From contig CP114482.1 of the NCBI GenBank assembly GCA_027186245.1, positions 31,205,209-31,269,208 of the forward strand: a stretch of 64,000 bases of DNA, written 5' to 3'. Positions 60,330 to 64,000 of the stretch are shown one piece after another. Positions within the stretch are counted from its first letter, which is position 1. The number at the start of each line of letters is the position of its first letter. The notes beneath the pieces were generated by a model. That model was not told where the DNA came from. It was given only the letters and a program-made list of their open reading frames with translations, and did no database searches. A program made the position numbers and the translations under genes. This DNA is from Coriaria nepalensis (taxonomy: Eukaryota; Streptophyta; Magnoliopsida; Cucurbitales; Coriariaceae).

Positions 60330-60736
60330 AATACTATGTAGCAACACACATTAGCGGAACCAAATTACCACAAATGTGAAAGAACTTAAAAACACGACCC
60401 CATTTCGCGTCATTTAACTTTAGTTGCACACTTTAGTGGTAACCATACCACTAGAAATAAGTGAAAAAAATAATTTTATCGTAATTAACTCAGCGGTACT
60501 TATTACGGTACTCATAAAAATAAACCACCGCTAAATTAAAGGAACTAACATTAGCAGTATTTTGATGATCATGACAAATAACAATGACATTTAACAGTAA
60601 TCTGTATTAGTTCCGCTAAATTTGACACATTAAAAACACTATTTGTGATTTCACTAAAGAGTTTCGCTGACACATTAAAAATACTATTTGTGGTTCCACT
60701 AAAGAGTTCCGCTAACGAGCGCATTTTTTGGTAGTG
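60330..60736. mobile_element. CACTA-type MITE
   Basis: The right end is GCGCATTTTTTGGTAGTG, whose complement CACTACCAAAAAATGCGC is a typical CACTA terminus. The next inner motif, CGTTAGCGGAACTC, is mirrored at the left by ACATTAGCGGAACC (60348-60362). The inside repeats subterminal motifs (TTAGCGG, CCGCTAA, ACACATTAAAAA) and has no ORF. The outermost left terminus is decayed, so the left border is approximate. Confidence 0.65.
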
Positions 60737-62261
60737 TCTTATAATGTATTATGTTTATTGTGATTGCATTGCTCTTAACTGCCCTCAAGATCTCTTTGAA
60801 GACAAAAATGAAAAGCTAGCTAGTCTATCTAGCATGAATTAATAATGTACATGTTACAATGTAAAAAGTTGGACTCAAATTTTAGGGGATTGATGTATGG
60901 TTATTATGTGTATGTTATGTTTTAATGAACGAGATAGATTGTAGGGATAATATGTATGTATCGTTATGTGTAATATGGTCACAATGTATGGTTATTATGT
61001 TATGTCCCATCATTAAAAATTTTCTACAAACTAGCCTCCATCCGTATATCAATTAATTTTAGAGGGAATTTAGACCAATAGCCTAGTTTTGAATTTTTCT
61101 TAAGAACTTAACATACAAAAATTTTCTTAGTCAAACTAGGTTTTTTGGCTTCTTAGAATTAAAAATAAAATAAAAATAGAATAAATTACTTTTTTGCCCC
61201 TTTCAAATTTTGAATAAAAAAGGAAACACAATAGTTCTAAATTTTTCATCTTCTTCTTCAATATTTTTTCCCTCTCGAGCCCACAATACCAATGAACCTC
61301 TTCCATTATGTTCTACAATTGAACTCTTCTTTTTCCATTTCGTATTATTTTTCATCGTTACTTCTTGAAGGATGATTTTTTAAGCTCGAAAGCCTAAGTT
61401 AGAGAGATGAAACATGGTTAGAAGGGTTTCATACATGAAGAGAAGGGAAAAGCGGTTGAGGTCAGAGGAACCGCTGGAGCACGTAGAGGATGATCCAAAA
61501 AGAACTTGAAGCAAACGTGAAGCAATGGGCGAAGGTTTATCCACTTCCCTGAAGCAGGTATGTAGAATCTATAGTGTTGATTGGGCAATTTATGATGTTT
61601 GTATGATTGTTATAGACTTAAATTATGAGTCCATTAGATTAGAAAGATGATTGATTTTGATTTGTGTAAATATTTCTAATTTCCCAATTTCTCACTAGAA
61701 TAGGGTTGATATTGGGTTATTAATTGTAGGTGGAAAGCTTCAAGATAGAAAAAGTTTTGGATTTAGGGTAAGATTCATGCTCATATTTTTTTACTTTTTT
61801 ATGAAAATGTGATAGGTAAAATCCTCTATTTTTAGGGTCATTCCATTTGTAGTGATTGTAATAGACATTTCGAGTTGTTATGTAAGTAAAAGAATGTGGA
61901 AGATGAAAAAATACAAAGTCTAGAAAATCTAAAAAAATAGTGGAAGTAGAGTTCGTGTTTTCTAATTTCTCAATATATTCGTATAATTAGGAAATTCGAA
62001 AAGAGAATAGAATTCAAAATTTCCCCCATTTTTTAATATCTAAAATAGTCAGAGTAAATTGAGAGATTGTAAAACATAACAAAATCAAAACATTTCCCTA
62101 TTTTCCCAATGTTTTAAATTAAGAAAGTACATTAGGAATTGAGAGGTTTAGGTAAATACCCTTCCCTCTATTTTTTTTTACCCTTCTTTTTGTCATTTTT
62201 AATAAATGTCTTTACTGTTTATTCATTAAAAAAAATTGAAATTACCATTTAATCCTCTATT
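60737..62261. other. No gene recognised
   Basis: AT-rich. The sequence around 61435-61560 is locally less AT-rich, with a possible exon-like end (GAAGCAG|GTATGT, about 61551), but no protein family is recognisable. A short repeat GGTTATTATGT occurs at about 60898 and 60986. Confidence 0.4.
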
Positions 62262-62340
62262 CTCTTCTTTTTTCCTTCTTTCTTTCTTCCTTCATTCTTT
62301 CTTCTTTCTTCTTTCTTCTTTCTTCTTTCTTCTTTCTACT
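62262..62340. repeat. (CTTTCTT)-type pyrimidine microsatellite
   Basis: A run of CTTT and TTCTTTC units. The ORF across it is low-complexity. Confidence 0.9.
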
Positions 62341-62417
62341 TGCTTGAAACCTGAAACCTAACGACATTTGTTTTGTTATTCCGATGTATGTATCAAGTTT
62401 TAATTTTTTTTTAGATT

Positions 62418-62464
62418 GATATCGGTCCAATGAAAATTGGTCCAATTTTCATTGGACCGATATC
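62418..62464. repeat. Perfect 23-bp-arm palindrome
   Basis: Arms GATATCGGTCCAATGAAAATTGG (62418-62440) and its exact complement (62442-62464) are separated by one base. A half copy, CGGTCTAATGAAAATTG, follows at about 62471-62487. A related TTCGGTC/GACCGAAA pair lies at 62866-62902. Confidence 0.95.
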
Positions 62465-63051
62465 AACATGTCGGTCTAATGAAAATTGAACATATCTCTT
62501 TTTTTTTTTTTTTTCAAATATTGATCTCAAAAATTTATTTGTTTATTTTCTAGGAATGGATTCATCTATATTGGCAATATAGATGATAGTGGCAATTCAA
62601 AATCTTGGATACAAAAGGGTATAAAAGATGGAAGGCTATTTTATGACACAATAGGAAGGCTTGTCAAAATGTGATTCTACTGGCACCAGTTGAAAACCTT
62701 TCATAATATTATATTTATTATTATGTTTTGTAAGAATATTTAGTTTCTTTATTTTTATTTTATATGAATATTTGGTTTATTTTTATTTTGTATGAATATT
62801 TGGGATGTTTATTTATGAAAAGTAAAAAAAAAAAAAAACTAAGAAAACAAATGAATAGAAATTGGTCTAGACCGAAATCTTTCGATGAGATTTCGGTCCG
62901 GACATATTTAGACATAAATCTTTTTTTTTTGTCCTTTTTTTTACATTATTCTTATTAAAAAAATATAATACATATCTATTATTTCATCTAATGGTATTTC
63001 TATCTTTCATAAACTAAAATCTTTATAATTCCAACTCTCATAGTATTTATT

Positions 63052-63134
63052 TAAATTGATTCTTCAAATTGGGTATCAAGTAGATGAGTTGAGTATTTAT
63101 TCTTCAAATTGGATATCAAGTAGATAAGTTGAGA
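63052..63134. repeat. ~46-bp direct duplication
   Basis: TTCTTCAAATTGG(G/A)TATCAAGTAGAT(G/A)AGTTGAG occurs twice in tandem. Confidence 0.85.
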
Positions 63135-63154
63135 TAAGAACTTACATAATATTA

Positions 63155-64000
63155 AACCTTTCATCAATGGACGTACATGTCGAGTCTTTCTATTATAACC
63201 AAATGCTTAAACATTAAACTTAGGACTATAAAGGTTGAACCTTTCATCATTGGCCTAAAGGTTAAACCTTTCTCTCTTAACCTAATATTTAAATATTAGA
63301 CTTATAGTCATAAGAGTTGAACTTTTCATCATTGGGCCTAAAGGTCGAACACTTTTATCATTACTTAATATTTAAATATTAGACTTAGAACCATAACTTT
63401 TCATCATTGAATGTACATGTCGAGTCTTTCTATTATAACCACATTCTTAAACATTAGACTTATGACTATAAAAGTTGAACATTTCATCATTGGACCTAAA
63501 GGTTGAACTTTTCTATCGTAACTTAATGTTTAAACATTAGACTTATAGCCATAAGAGTTGAACCTTTCATCATTGGACCTAAAAGCCGAACACTTTTATC
63601 ATTACCTTATATTTAAACATTAGACATAGAACCATAGCGGCTCAACCTTTCATCAATGGACCTAAATGTCAAAGTTTTCTATCTTAACCTAATGTTTAAA
63701 TATTAGACTTAGAACCATAAATGTTAAGCCTTTTATCATTGGACGTACACATCGAGCCTTTCTATTTTAATAAAATGCTTAGACATTAGACTTAGGACTA
63801 TAAGGGTTGAACCTTTCATCATTGGACCTAAAAGTCAAATCTTTCTCTCATAACCTAATGTTTTAAACATTAGACTTCGAACCCTAAAGGTTAAACCTTT
63901 CATCATTCGACCTAAATGTTCGATAGAAAGGTTGAACCTTTCATCATTCAATAGAAAGGTTCAACTTTTATGGTTCGAAGTTTAGACATAGAACCATAGC
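63155..64000. repeat. ~83-bp satellite with trimeric higher-order pattern
   Basis: Units begin AACCTTTCATCATTGG at about 63155, 63238, 63320, 63395, 63478, 63561, 63644, 63726, 63810 and 63894. Spacing is 82-84 bp apart from one 75-bp unit. The array runs off the right edge. Three monomer types, distinguished at two places in each unit, recur in the order A-B-C, A-B-C, extra, A-B. Confidence 0.92.

Noticed and set aside
63155..64000. CRISPR-like array
   Set aside because: Whole 83-bp units repeat without unique spacers and the genome is a plant's; this is a satellite.

Overview
The window is nuclear DNA of a flowering plant, most likely a eudicot. The evidence is a spliced DUF639 gene, a CLE signalling-peptide gene, AT-rich intergenic DNA, and dense nested Ty1/copia, Ty3/gypsy, hAT and CACTA-type transposable elements. 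No bacterial-style operon, CRISPR array, rRNA or tRNA gene was seen. The species cannot be named from the sequence.

Layout. Positions 1-30130 are almost entirely decayed transposable elements. They include: the 3' end of a copia element with a ~2.03 kb LTR (1-2735); a Tat-like gypsy fragment (2752-3345); a minus-strand gypsy element (about 3540-15313) split by a minus-strand copia element with a deleted pol (about 4249-9471); further partial copies of the ~2 kb copia LTR; a satellite block of palindromic units around a degenerate telomere-like array (16890-17930); a copia 'RNase H - LTR - gag/pol' chimera (18100-22230); a Tat-like gypsy LTR, primer site and gag (22231-24960); and a copia LTR lying against an older relative (27226-30128).

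Positions 30830-43900 are the genic island. A single-exon CLE gene on the minus strand (32100-32471) ends in a CLE dodecapeptide. A nine-coding-exon minus-strand DUF639 gene (35970-42867) gives an unbroken 689-codon frame when its GT-AG junctions are followed, and has a spliced 5' leader. Microsatellites and CACTA-type remnants lie between the two.

Positions 44515-59370 hold three element complexes: a broken hAT transposase carrying a second, non-autonomous hAT element with an 8-bp target duplication; a copia element with unusual TA...TA LTR ends and GAATA target duplications; and a young, nearly intact copia element with 129-bp LTRs and ATGAC target duplications. Positions 59370-64000 contain a CACTA-type MITE, a perfect 23-bp-arm palindrome and the start of an ~83-bp satellite with a three-monomer higher-order pattern that runs off the right edge.

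Only the CLE and DUF639 genes look like working host genes. Nothing suggests they act in one pathway. I saw no clear novel multi-gene system. The most interesting items are the CLE peptide variant, the non-canonical LTR termini, the hAT-in-hAT insertion, the higher-order satellite and the telomere-like block.
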